Part shown: positions 33,907 through 42,871 of the stretch, piece by piece | Numbering within the stretch: the stretch's first letter is position 1 | Layout: every line of letters starts with the position of its first letter | Origin: Streptomyces davaonensis JCM 4913 | GTDB lineage: Bacteria; Actinomycetota; Actinomycetes; Streptomycetales; Streptomycetaceae | DNA length: 64,000 nucleotides | NCBI RefSeq assembly: GCF_000349325.1 | Contig: NC_020504.1 | Coordinates: 186,001 to 250,000 of the forward strand | Reading direction: 5' to 3' | Notes under the pieces: generated by a model | What the model was told of the DNA's origin: nothing | The model's input: only the letters and a program-made list of their open reading frames with translations | Databases searched by the model: none | Made by a program: the position numbers and the translations under genes

Positions 33907-34260
33907 ATGCCCCGCCCCCGCACCGCCGCACGGACGGTGGAGCATCCCGCGCTGGCGGGAGTCTCCGTCCAGCAGGTGCTCGAGGCTCTGGTGGATCCGG
34001 TGCGGCGTGCGGTCGTCCGGCAGCTCTCGCGCTCCGGACAGGAGATCAGCTGCGGGAACTTCGACGTGTCCGTCTCCCGCTCCACCCTCACGCACCACTT
34101 CAATGTGCTGCGCGAGGCCGGTCTGATCCGCCAGTACTACGTCGGGACGACGAAGATGAACGCCCTGCGCGCCGACGAGATGGACGAGCGCTTCCCCGGG
34201 CTGCTGCCCGCCCTGATCGCGGCATCCGCCGGCGAAGAGGCCGGCTCACCTGTGGCGTGA
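33907..34260 (+). CDS. ArsR-family winged-helix regulator
   Basis: 117 residues from the ATG giving MPRPRTAART. The winged helix spans about residues 25-95 (LEALVDPVRRAVVRQLSRSG; SRSTLTHHFNVLREAGLIRQYYVGTTKMNALR). No paired metal-binding Cys motif is present (only one Cys), so it is not an obvious metal sensor. The convergent neighbour is an alpha/beta hydrolase. Its own promoter lies in the 200-base gap after the aldo/keto reductase. Confidence 0.88.
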   Translation: MPRPRTAARTVEHPALAGVSVQQVLEALVDPVRRAVVRQLSRSGQEISCGNFDVSVSRSTLTHHFNVLREAGLIRQYYVGTTKMNALRADEMDERFPGLLPALIAASAGEEAGSPVA

Positions 34261-34312
34261 CGCCGCGCGGGTCGTCCCTCCAAAGGCCCGCAGGCAGCCG
34301 GAGTACGGATGA

Positions 34313-35236
34313 TCACTTGCTGTCGAGGCCGGCCGCGAAGAAGTCGGTGAGCTTGTCGACGGCGAGGTCGATGTACTCACGCTTGTCGTAGAGATCGACG
34401 TGGCTCGCGCCCTTGATCCAGTGAAGTTCCTTGGTGCCGATGGCGCGCTGGTGGGCCTCGATGGCCATCCAGGCGGTGACAGCGTGCTCCCCGATGATCT
34501 GCAGGAGGGGGCGGGGAGCGATGAGGGGAACGGCGAAGAAGGCGTCGTAGAAGGCGAGTTTGTCGATGCTCTCCCAGGCCAGGGACTTCGCGGAGCGTTC
34601 GTGCTCACCGCGGGCGGTGCAGTAGTACTCGTACCCCTCGACGCCGTGCTGCCCACCGAGCGCGCCGGCCTGTTCGGCGGTCTCGGGGAACATGGTCATG
34701 GCGCCGGGGTCGCCGCCGCGGGCGGCGGTCGTGCGTGCCTGGGCGGCGGCGTCCAGCAGGGTCTGGAAGACCGCGGGGTCCTGTGTGGCGTCCGCGCCGA
34801 GGCGGAACTGGCGGGAGGGGTCGGCGGTGCACACGGTCGCCACGGCCTTGACCCGGTGGTCACCGCCGGTCGCGGCGAGGGAGTAGCCGCCCGAGGCACA
34901 GATGCCGAGCAGGCCGATCCGATCCGGGTCGACCTCGTCGCGGGTGACGAGGTAGGAAACAGCCGCCTTGAAGTCCTCCACCCGCTGGGCGGGGTCCTCA
35001 AGTCCACGTGGCAGGCCGCCCGACTCCCCCTGGTGAGCGGCGTCGAAGGCGAGCGTGACGAAGCCGCGTTCGGCCATCAGCTGGGCGTACGTGCCGGACG
35101 TCTGTTCCTTGACCCCGGTACCGGGGTGGCCGACGACCAGCGCCGGGCGCGGACCCGAGGCCGGCGTGTCGGGCAGGTAGAGGTGCGCGGCGATCTCGAC
35201 ACCGGCGCTGTCGAAACGGACGCTGGTCCTGGTCAT
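34313..35236 (-). CDS. Alpha/beta hydrolase, YcjY-like
   Basis: 307 residues from an ATG behind GGAGAG. Features are PALVVGHPGTGVKEQTSG (oxyanion region), AFDAAHQGES, the nucleophile elbow GLLGICASGGYSLAA and a C-terminal IKGASHVDLYDK with the likely catalytic His. This pattern fits the YcjY-like/dienelactone-hydrolase-type branch. Divergent from an XRE regulator 195 bases away that may control it. The substrate is unknown. Confidence 0.85.
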   Translation of the reverse strand: MTRTSVRFDSAGVEIAAHLYLPDTPASGPRPALVVGHPGTGVKEQTSGTYAQLMAERGFVTLAFDAAHQGESGGLPRGLEDPAQRVEDFKAAVSYLVTRDEVDPDRIGLLGICASGGYSLAATGGDHRVKAVATVCTADPSRQFRLGADATQDPAVFQTLLDAAAQARTTAARGGDPGAMTMFPETAEQAGALGGQHGVEGYEYYCTARGEHERSAKSLAWESIDKLAFYDAFFAVPLIAPRPLLQIIGEHAVTAWMAIEAHQRAIGTKELHWIKGASHVDLYDKREYIDLAVDKLTDFFAAGLDSK

Positions 35237-35431
35237 GAAATCAACTCTCCTTGTCTGAGTGGACATTCGAGCCACGGCGGGGGCCTCGGGAGGGGTTCGC
35301 GCCTCACCGGGCACACATCCACACTGCACCGTCGTCACCGCCCGCTGAAGAGACAGGTTTCTGCCTGGGAAAGAACCTTCCCCCTCACACATGTCTCGTG
35401 CTCCGCGACACCGCGTGACACACTGGGGAGC

Positions 35432-36322
35432 ATGCAACCGACGTCTCCTTCTCACCTCGGCGCGTTCCTCAAGGCCCGTCGCGCGCAGCTCGATCCGCAG
35501 GAGTGCGGTCTGCCGGAGACGGACTCCGCGCGCCGAGTGCCCGGGCTGCGCCGCGAGGAGGTCGCCCGGCTCGCCGCGATCAGCGTGGACTACTACACCC
35601 GGCTCGAACAGGGCCGAGTGCGTGCCTCGGCCGCTGTCCTCGCGACACTGGCCCGCGCCCTGCTCCTCGACGACGACCAGCAGCGCTACCTGTACGAACT
35701 CGCCGGCCGAACCGACGACCGGCCCCGTCGCCGCCGTCCCGCCCAGCGGGTACGGCCCGCCATGCGGCGCCTGCTGGACCAGCTCACCCACGCTCCCGCC
35801 CTGGTCCTCGGCGAGCGGCTGGACATCCTGGCCTGGAACCCCGCCGCCACCGCCCTGTACACCGACTTCTCCGCCCTGCCCGCCGGCCGGCGCAACTACC
35901 TGTACGTGCTGTTCACTGACCCCGTGATCCGCGGCATGCACAAAGAGTGGGCCCATGACGCCCGGGACGCGGTCGCCGCGCTGCGGATGACTGCCACGGC
36001 CGGGCCCGATGACCCCGACCTCGCACGGCTCGTCGGTGAGCTGTCCGTCCGCGACACGGACTTCCGTACCTGGTGGGCGGAACACCGCGTCAACAGCGCG
36101 TCGTACGGGACCAAGCACTACCGCCATCGCCTCGTCGGCGATCTCACCCTCGACTGCGACACCTGGGGCGGCTCGGACGGCTCCGGACAACGCCTGATGG
36201 TCCTGACCGCCGAACCCGGCAGCCCTTCCCACGACGCCCTGCGCATCCTCACGTCCTGGACCGCCGAGGCACCCGGCGCCCATTCCACGCAGGACGGGAC
36301 CCGGCCCGCTGCCTCGCCGTGA
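35432..36322 (+). CDS. XRE-family regulator with MmyB-like ligand domain
   Basis: 296 residues from an ATG behind GGGGAG. Helix-turn-helix is at about residues 8-75 (LGAFLKARRAQLDPQECGLP; GLRREEVARLAAISVDYYTRLEQGR). The C-terminal MmyB-like domain carries LDILAWNPAATALYTDFSAL and RDTDFRTWWAEHRVNSASYG. This architecture is abundant in Streptomyces and typically sits next to a reductase or hydrolase it regulates, here the divergent alpha/beta hydrolase. Confidence 0.92.
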   Translation: MQPTSPSHLGAFLKARRAQLDPQECGLPETDSARRVPGLRREEVARLAAISVDYYTRLEQGRVRASAAVLATLARALLLDDDQQRYLYELAGRTDDRPRRRRPAQRVRPAMRRLLDQLTHAPALVLGERLDILAWNPAATALYTDFSALPAGRRNYLYVLFTDPVIRGMHKEWAHDARDAVAALRMTATAGPDDPDLARLVGELSVRDTDFRTWWAEHRVNSASYGTKHYRHRLVGDLTLDCDTWGGSDGSGQRLMVLTAEPGSPSHDALRILTSWTAEAPGAHSTQDGTRPAASP

Positions 36323-36418
36323 CCGTGCCGGTCATCCCCCGTCGGGGACACACTTCGTCCGCCCGCCTATACATTGCACACTCAAGGTGTGTCGGTCCCT
36401 TCTATCGGTAGGCGGAGC

Positions 36419-37822
36419 ATGAGGGCGTGGCGGGGGTACAAGGGTCGGCGACTGGGGCTCACGAGCCTGACGGTCGCGGCGGGCAGCCTGCTCGGCCTGC
36501 TGATATGTGTCGTGTTCACCGTCCTGCTGTGGGCGATCGCCGACGCGAACAGCTCCGTCTCGGCCCGGCGTGCCTCCCGGACAGCCCTCGTCGAGGCGGG
36601 CGCCATGAAGCAGTTGCTCCTCGACCTGGAGACGGGCCAGCGCGGCTTCGTGATCACCGAGCGGGAGCCCTTCCTCCAGCCGTGGCGGGCAGCGCGCGCG
36701 GGATATCCCGCAGCGGCGCGGCGTTTCACGGAAAGCACCACCTCCCCCGAACAGCAGCGTGCCGCCGAGCACATCACGCGCGACGTCGAATCCTTCCTGA
36801 ACGACTACTCCGTGCCGCTGGTCCAGATGGTCCGCCGGGGCGACCCCACCGCCTCCGGCCTCGCGATGACGGCCGAGGGCAAACAGCGCGTCGACGCCCT
36901 GCGGGCCGAGTTCGACCGGTACATGGCCCACGAACGCGCCCAGCTCGAGGAGCGCTCCGACGCCGCGGGGTCCAACAGCCACCAGGCGGTGCTGACCGCA
37001 ACCGTGGGACTCGCGGCGCTGACCGCGCTCGTCACCGTCTTCACCCTGCTCCAACACCGTGCGGTGGTGGGGCCGGTACGCGGAACCGCCGCCGCGGCCG
37101 AGCAACTGGCGGGCGGAGACCTGAGTGTGCGGGTTCCGCCCAGCAGGGTTGCCGAGATCTCGGCACTGGGCGGCTCCTTCAACACCATGGCGGCATCGCT
37201 CCAGGACAGCCGCAGACGCATCATGGAGAGCACCGAGGCCGTGCACCGGCGTACGGCACGGGATCTGCACGACGGGGCCCAACAGCGTCTGGTGAGCCTG
37301 ATGATCGGGCTTCGGCTGGCGCGGGAACTGATTCCCGACACCGAGACGACCGCGACCGAGCTGCTCGATCAGTCGATCGACAACGCGCAGACCGCGATCA
37401 ACGAGTTGAGGGAACTCGCCTCGGGCATCTACCCCCTCGTCCTGACCGTGAAGGGACTGGTCGCGGCGGTCAGGGACCTGGCCGCCCGGTGCCCAGTGCC
37501 CACCGTCGTGGAGAGTCGGGACGAACGGCGGATCTCCCCGACCGTCGAGTCCAACGCGTACTTCGTGGTGGCCGAGGCCGTGACCAACGCGGTCAAGCAC
37601 GCCCAGGCCTCCCGGATCGACGTCACCGTCGAATTCGGGGACGTGTTGCGGATCCGCGTCACCGACGACGGGATAGGCGGCGTGGGCAAAGCCTCCAGCG
37701 GCAGCGGGATGCTGGGGCTGGCGGACCGAGTGGCGGCCTTCGACGGCACCCTCGCCATCGACTCCCCGCCCGGCGGTGGTACCACCCTCCTGATCCGGAT
37801 CCCGGTGCCGGAATCGGCGTGA
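36419..37822 (+). CDS. Sensor histidine kinase (CHASE3-HAMP-HisKA_3)
   Basis: 467 residues from the ATG giving MRAWRGYKGRR. Transmembrane segment one at about residues 14-42, a CHASE3-like extracytoplasmic sensor (LLLDLETGQRGFVITEREPF), second span at about 188-210, HAMP, then the dimerisation helix with phospho-acceptor His (RRTARDLHDGAQQRL) and a HATPase (NAYFVVAEAVTNAVKHAQAS; VTDDGIGG; GSGMLGLADRV). This is the NarL-partner class. The nearest NarL-type regulator is at 38646-39314, separated by a reversed SsgA-like gene, and is the likely partner. Confidence 0.93.
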   Translation: MRAWRGYKGRRLGLTSLTVAAGSLLGLLICVVFTVLLWAIADANSSVSARRASRTALVEAGAMKQLLLDLETGQRGFVITEREPFLQPWRAARAGYPAAARRFTESTTSPEQQRAAEHITRDVESFLNDYSVPLVQMVRRGDPTASGLAMTAEGKQRVDALRAEFDRYMAHERAQLEERSDAAGSNSHQAVLTATVGLAALTALVTVFTLLQHRAVVGPVRGTAAAAEQLAGGDLSVRVPPSRVAEISALGGSFNTMAASLQDSRRRIMESTEAVHRRTARDLHDGAQQRLVSLMIGLRLARELIPDTETTATELLDQSIDNAQTAINELRELASGIYPLVLTVKGLVAAVRDLAARCPVPTVVESRDERRISPTVESNAYFVVAEAVTNAVKHAQASRIDVTVEFGDVLRIRVTDDGIGGVGKASSGSGMLGLADRVAAFDGTLAIDSPPGGGTTLLIRIPVPESA

Positions 37823-37852
37823 ACCCGGCGAGTACGTCGCCGTCCGGTCGCG

Positions 37853-38257
37853 TCACTCCGCCAGCTGGACCAGTTCGTCCCAGTCCACGCCGTCCAGCTC
37901 GGTCCCCAGCGGCACCATGGCATACGTCCGGGACAGCCAGTCCTCCACGGGCTCGGCGGGGATCTCGAACAGTGCCGTGTGGTCCGACCCCAAGAGCACG
38001 CGGAAGGAGGACGGCTCGCCGTCCTGGTCGAACACCGGCCAAATCGCCACATCGCCCTCGCCGGAGCGGACGGCCATGCCCTCGGTCAGGAGCTCCCGCA
38101 GGAAGATCCAGCGCACCGGCCGCTCCCCGTCGCTGTCGAGCAGCAGGGTGACGGCGAGCGGGTCTTGTGTGTCGTAGGAGAACTCGCAGCTCAGTCTGAA
38201 AGGGAGGGCGGACGTCACCCAGTGTGTGATCTCCAGGGAGAGGTAGCACTTATTCAT
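37853..38257 (-). CDS. SsgA-like sporulation/cell-division regulator (SALP)
   Basis: 134 residues from an ATG behind GGAGGCGACC. SALP features: LRLSCEFSYDTQDPLAVTLL-type central strand (seen as RLSCEFSYDTQDPLAVTLLL), WIFLRELLTEGMAVRSGEGD, and DHTALFEIPAEPVEDWLSRT. Such proteins occur only in sporulating actinomycetes and help to position septa and control peptidoglycan changes during sporulation. It is on the opposite strand between a histidine kinase and a response regulator. Confidence 0.9.
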   Translation of the reverse strand: MNKCYLSLEITHWVTSALPFRLSCEFSYDTQDPLAVTLLLDSDGERPVRWIFLRELLTEGMAVRSGEGDVAIWPVFDQDGEPSSFRVLLGSDHTALFEIPAEPVEDWLSRTYAMVPLGTELDGVDWDELVQLAE

Positions 38258-38645
38258 GGTCGCCTCCAAGGGGCTCGGCCGGTCAACCGGCTTGAAAACG
38301 TGGGGTCGTGCTCCCGCGCATGGCTCGGGACGTACGGCGATGTCTTGGACGAACGGGCCTGATGGATCGCTTGCGCCAAGTCTCGGAGCGGGGCGCCGTT
38401 GGGTCTGTCGTGCGTTCCCTCGCCCGTTCTGGGGGCGCCCCCACGTCGTTGTAGGGTCCACCCCACACTCGGGTCGGGTGACGTGGGGGTTCTCCGCCGG
38501 TCCGATAGAGCCGGAGGGACGGGTTCCGGGCTTCGACGCGCAGAGGTGTCGGGTTGTCCCCGGGGCGCCCCGCAGGTGTGCCCGTGGGTCAAGTCTCAGG
38601 TGTGCCGTTCCCGCGCCATGTATGCGTGATGCCGGGCAGGCTAGT
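38258..38645. other. Divergent promoter region between SsgA-like and response-regulator genes
   Basis: 388 bases between two divergent starts. No protein-like frame stands out. The region presumably holds both promoters; I see no convincing operator or terminator. Confidence 0.4.
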
Positions 38646-39314
38646 ATGCCGCCCATGAGCCAACCACTGCGGGCGGTGCTCGGCGAGGACCAGCCGATCG
38701 TGCGCGAAGGTGTCATGACCATCCTGCGCAGGGCAGGCATCGATGTGGTCGAGGCCGTCGAGGACGCGGTGGACCTGGTCCGTGCCACGGAGGAACACCT
38801 GCCCGATGTGGTCATCACCGACATCCGGATGCCGCCGGGCCTTCAGGACGACGGTCTGCGGGCAGCGCAGAAGATCCGAGCGGCGCGGCCCGAGACGGCC
38901 GTCATCGTGCTCTCCCAGTTCCTCGACGCCTCCTACGCCCTCGACCTGGTAGGGGACGACCCGAGCGGAGTGGGCTACCTCCTCAAGGAGAAGGTGGCGA
39001 GCCCGCAGATCCTGATCGACGCCATCGAGCGGGTCGTCGCGCGTGACTCGGCGCTCGACCCCGACGTGATCTCAGCCCTGCTCGGACGCAAGCGTCCCGA
39101 GGATCCGCTGGCCGCGCTGACGCCGAAGGAACGGGAGGTCCTGGCGCTGATGGCCGAGGGCCACTCCAACACGGGGATCTCCCAGAAGCTCTTCGTGAGC
39201 GTCGCCGCCGTGGAACGCCATGTGACCGGCATCTTCATGAAACTGGGGCTCAGTCAGACGGCTTCCGGGCAGCACCGGCGCGTGCTGGCGGTGCTGCGCT
39301 ACCTCGGCCAGTAG
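38646..39314 (+). CDS. NarL-family response regulator
   Basis: 222 residues. The receiver domain holds AVLGEDQPIVREGVM (acidic pair) and DVVITDIRMPP (phospho-acceptor Asp, about residue 58), with Lys in YLLKEKV. The LuxR-type helix-turn-helix is LTPKEREVLALMAEGHSNTG onwards (about residues 158-205). The start ATG lies behind GGCAGG; a second ATG three codons on is possible. Probable partner of the kinase at 36419-37822. Confidence 0.93.
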   Translation: MPPMSQPLRAVLGEDQPIVREGVMTILRRAGIDVVEAVEDAVDLVRATEEHLPDVVITDIRMPPGLQDDGLRAAQKIRAARPETAVIVLSQFLDASYALDLVGDDPSGVGYLLKEKVASPQILIDAIERVVARDSALDPDVISALLGRKRPEDPLAALTPKEREVLALMAEGHSNTGISQKLFVSVAAVERHVTGIFMKLGLSQTASGQHRRVLAVLRYLGQ

Positions 39315-39338
39315 CCGCCACGTCCGGATGGCCCGATG

Positions 39339-39704
39339 TCAGGGCGCGGAGCGGGTGAACAGGCTCCGCAGATCGGCGTCGAACAGCCGGTCCTTGGCGA
39401 CGAAGGACGCGATTCCCGCGCGGCGCAGTTCCTCCTGCGACCACAAGGACTTGTCGGTGGAGGTCAGCACGATCCGCGGCGGGTCGTCCTCCTCGGTCAG
39501 CCGCCGCGCCACGCTCAGCCCGTCCAGGTCGGGCAGGTGCAGGTCCAGCAGCAGCCCATCGGGGCGATGTTCGCGCACCGCGGCCAGCGCCGAGGCACCG
39601 TCCCCGGACTCCGCCACGACACGCAGGCCCCGTGCCGTGAGCAGCGTCGTGGCGATACGGCGGAATCCGGGGTCGTCGTCGACGACGACGATGTCGATGC
39701 ACAT
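39339..39704 (-). CDS. Single-domain response regulator
   Basis: 121 residues, receiver domain only: IDIVVVDDDPGFRRIATTLL, then LLLDLHLPDLDG with the phospho-acceptor Asp and IVLTSTDKS, with Lys in FVAKDRLF. There is no output domain, so it may work as a phosphate sink or bind a partner protein. Start chosen at MCIDIVVVDDD; two further in-frame ATGs lie just upstream. Convergent with the NarL-type gene, ending 24 bases from it. Confidence 0.88.
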   Translation of the reverse strand: MCIDIVVVDDDPGFRRIATTLLTARGLRVVAESGDGASALAAVREHRPDGLLLDLHLPDLDGLSVARRLTEEDDPPRIVLTSTDKSLWSQEELRRAGIASFVAKDRLFDADLRSLFTRSAP

Positions 39705-39991
39705 GAGTCTCAGCATGCACAACGCCCGTGCGGCCGGACCATAGGGGGAGCCCTACGGTTTGCGCGCCGCTCGCAGGGCGCCCCTCACCCGGGCTCCGGG
39801 GGCTACGCGAGGACGACAGTCGGCCAGCGGGCATACGTATGCACACCTGCCTTGCATCCTCTTGCCTGAACGCGCTCCTCGCGGAACCGTCCTGCCGCCC
39901 TTCGCCGCGCGGCGCGGATCTGCGGCCTGCGCTACCGTTCCGTCCGAAAGGGGCCCCTCCGGCCCGGGGGCGGAAAGGGGCGTGGCCTGTG

Positions 39992-42778
39992 ATGTTCACT
40001 GATGCGGTGCGGGTCGGCGCCGCCGACGTCCTGGTGGGCCGCGAGCGCGACCTGGACCACATCCTCGGGTTGTTCGAGCGGGACTCGGAGGGCACGCTGC
40101 TGCTGTCCGGGGAACCCGGCGTCGGCAAGTCCGCGGTGCTGGACGCACTCGCCAAGGCCGCCGCTCAGGAGGGCACCCGCGTATTGCGGGCAGCCGGTGC
40201 CGAGTTCGAGGCGGACGTCAGCTATTCGGCGCTGAACCAGATCCTGCTCCCGCTGCACGGCATTCTCGACCGGCTCGCCGCTCCCAGCAGTGAGGCCTTG
40301 GGTGTCGCCCTCGGCTTCGGTGGCGGGGCGGCGCCCGAGCGTCTGGTCGTCTGTAACGCCGCGCTGAGCCTGCTTCGAACCGCGGCCCAGGACGGTCCCG
40401 TGCTGCTCCTCGTGGACGACCTCCCCTGGGTGGACCGGGCGAGCGCCGCAGTCTTCGGCTTCCTGGCCCGACGGCTGTCCGGTGGCCCGATCCGCTTCCT
40501 CGCCGCCTCCCGCACCGGCCTGGGTAGCTTCTTCGACGGCAGCGGACTTCCGTCGTACGAGCTGCCCGCCCTGGACACCGACTCCGCCGCCCGCCTCGTC
40601 GACCTGCGCTTCCCCGACCTGGCTCACCCGGTGCGCCGGCGCCTGCTGGAGGACGCCCAGGGAAACCCGTTGGCTCTGCTCGAACTCCCCGGCGCCCTGC
40701 GCGCGGACCAGCGCCGGGCGCGGCAGGTCCTGCCGGCGGTCCTGCCGCTGGGCGAGCGCCTGCAGTCCTTGTTCGTCACCCGGATCCGGTCCCTTCCCGC
40801 CGCGACCCGCACGCTCCTCCTGCTCGCCACCCTGGACGGCACCGGCGACCTCGGAGTGCTGTCGGCCGCCGCCAAGGCGACGGAGGGGGAATCGGACCTA
40901 CGTGCCCTGGATGTCGCCGAACAGGACGGGCTGGTGCGGGTGGAGGAGTCCCCGCGTCGCCTGGTGTTCCGGCACCCGCTGATCAAGTCGGCGGTCGTGG
41001 AGGAGGCCACGAGCAGCGCGCGGCGCACGGCACACCGCGCCCTGGCGGGGGTGCTGGCGGGCAAGCCGGAGCGGCGGGCCTGGCATTTGGGGGAAGCCAC
41101 CCTCCAGCCCGACGAGGAGGTGGCCCTCCTGCTGGAGCGTACGGCGCGGCAGATCCAGGACCGCGGGGACGCCGTGGCCGCGATCGCCGCGCTCACGCGG
41201 GCCGCTGACCTCAGTCCGCACGACACCGACCGCGCACGCCGGCTGGCGGAGGCCGCGTATGTGGGCGCGGAGGCGATCGGCGCGCTGAGCGGTGCTTCGG
41301 CGCTGCTGGAGGACGCCTGGCGGGCGGATCCCCAGCACGGCGCGTCGCTGCGTTCGGCGACCGCCGCCGTCCAGCTCCTGCTGAACAGCGACGGCGATCT
41401 GGCCACGGCGCACCGCCTGCTGGTCGGCGCCATCGAGGAGGGCGACCACGGCTTCGACGCCGAGGACCCGGCGCTCATCGACGCGCTGCACTTTCTGCTG
41501 CTGTTGTGCAACTACGGGGCCCGCGAGGAGTTGTGGGCGCCCTTCTACGCGGCCGTGTCCCGGCTGCGTCCCGCTCCCCCGCCGTTGTTGCAGGTGGCCG
41601 CCCGCACGTGGGGCGACCCGGCCCACGCCGACGAGGCGACACTCCGCGCGCTCGACGAGATCATCGCCGGGACGGCGACGGAGACCGACCCCGCCCGCAT
41701 CGTCCGGGTGGGCACCGCCGCGGTGTACCCGGACCGGCTGGCGGGGGTGCGGGAGGTGGCGTGGCGGCTGGTGCGGCAGGGCCGCGAGGGCGGCCCGGTG
41801 CGCCGGCACATCGGTGCCCTGCTGCATCTGTGCCTGGAGGACTACCACCGCGGCGCGTGGGACAGGGTCCTGGAGCTGTCCGAGGAGGGACTGACCCAGT
41901 GCGCGGAGTCCGGGTACACCGTGTGCACCTGGTTCTTCCAGTACACCAAGGGCTTGGTGACCGCGTCCCGGGGTGACACCGGGACGGCGCATGCGCTCGC
42001 CGACGCGATGACGAACTGGGCGGCGCCGCGCGGCATCCGGGAGGCCGTGCACTGCGCCCAGCACGTGCACGCGCTCGCGGACATCGCCGAGGGCGACTTC
42101 GACGCGGCGTTCGGGCGGGTGAGCGCGATCAGCCCGGCAGGCAGTTTCCCCCCGTACGTCGCGCACGCGTCGTGGGTGTTCTTCGAACTGGTGGAGGCCG
42201 CCGTGCGCACCGGCCGGAGCGCCGAGGCGGTCGCCCACGTGCGCGCCTTGCGCCGGACGAACGTACCCGGGCTCTCGCCCCGGCTCGCCCTGCTGGCCGA
42301 CGCCGCCGAGGCACTCGTTACGGAGGACGACGCCGAAGCGGCCCGCCTGTTCGCCGCAGCGCTGGCCACTCCGGACGCGGACCGGTGGCCGTTCACTGTG
42401 GCCCGGGTGCGTCTGGCGCGAGGTGAGCGACTGCGGCGCTCGCGGGCACTGTCCGATTCCAAGGCGCCGCTGGCGGCAGCGTTGAGCGCCTTCGAGCAAC
42501 TGCGGGCCTCTGCCTGGGCTGAGCGGGCGCGCAAGGAACTGCGGGCGGCCGGCCGGGCCGCCCCGTCGGCCGATGGCGGGACCGGTGCGTCGCTCACGGC
42601 TCAGGAGCGCGAGATCGCGGAACTGGCCGCGTCCGGCCTGACCAACAAGCAGATCGCCGAGCGCCTGTTCATTTCGCACCGCACCGTGGGCGCCCATCTG
42701 TACCAGATCTATCCCAAGCTCGGCATCGCGTCCCGGGTAGCGCTGCGGGACGCACTGCACCGGCAGGATCCGGACTGA
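39992..42778 (+). CDS. Large LuxR-family ATP-binding regulator (LAL)
   Basis: 928 residues from ATG (a GTG one codon before is equivalent). Walker A GEPGVGKSAVL (about residues 38-48) and Walker B VLLLVDDLPWVDRAS, then a long helical TPR-like middle and a C-terminal LuxR helix-turn-helix (LTAQEREIAELAASGLTNKQ; GAHLYQIYPKLGIASR). The LAL/MalT-like architecture senses a ligand with ATP to activate transcription. No biosynthetic cluster is adjacent, so its target is unknown. Confidence 0.92.
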   Translation: MFTDAVRVGAADVLVGRERDLDHILGLFERDSEGTLLLSGEPGVGKSAVLDALAKAAAQEGTRVLRAAGAEFEADVSYSALNQILLPLHGILDRLAAPSSEALGVALGFGGGAAPERLVVCNAALSLLRTAAQDGPVLLLVDDLPWVDRASAAVFGFLARRLSGGPIRFLAASRTGLGSFFDGSGLPSYELPALDTDSAARLVDLRFPDLAHPVRRRLLEDAQGNPLALLELPGALRADQRRARQVLPAVLPLGERLQSLFVTRIRSLPAATRTLLLLATLDGTGDLGVLSAAAKATEGESDLRALDVAEQDGLVRVEESPRRLVFRHPLIKSAVVEEATSSARRTAHRALAGVLAGKPERRAWHLGEATLQPDEEVALLLERTARQIQDRGDAVAAIAALTRAADLSPHDTDRARRLAEAAYVGAEAIGALSGASALLEDAWRADPQHGASLRSATAAVQLLLNSDGDLATAHRLLVGAIEEGDHGFDAEDPALIDALHFLLLLCNYGAREELWAPFYAAVSRLRPAPPPLLQVAARTWGDPAHADEATLRALDEIIAGTATETDPARIVRVGTAAVYPDRLAGVREVAWRLVRQGREGGPVRRHIGALLHLCLEDYHRGAWDRVLELSEEGLTQCAESGYTVCTWFFQYTKGLVTASRGDTGTAHALADAMTNWAAPRGIREAVHCAQHVHALADIAEGDFDAAFGRVSAISPAGSFPPYVAHASWVFFELVEAAVRTGRSAEAVAHVRALRRTNVPGLSPRLALLADAAEALVTEDDAEAARLFAAALATPDADRWPFTVARVRLARGERLRRSRALSDSKAPLAAALSAFEQLRASAWAERARKELRAAGRAAPSADGGTGASLTAQEREIAELAASGLTNKQIAERLFISHRTVGAHLYQIYPKLGIASRVALRDALHRQDPD

Positions 42779-42871
42779 GGCGCAGTCCTCAACTGCCCTG
42801 CGCTTGACGGTCCATGGCCGTCTTTCGGCCACCGGCGACTCACCGACGGGAACGACGTTTAGGGTCGTCCG

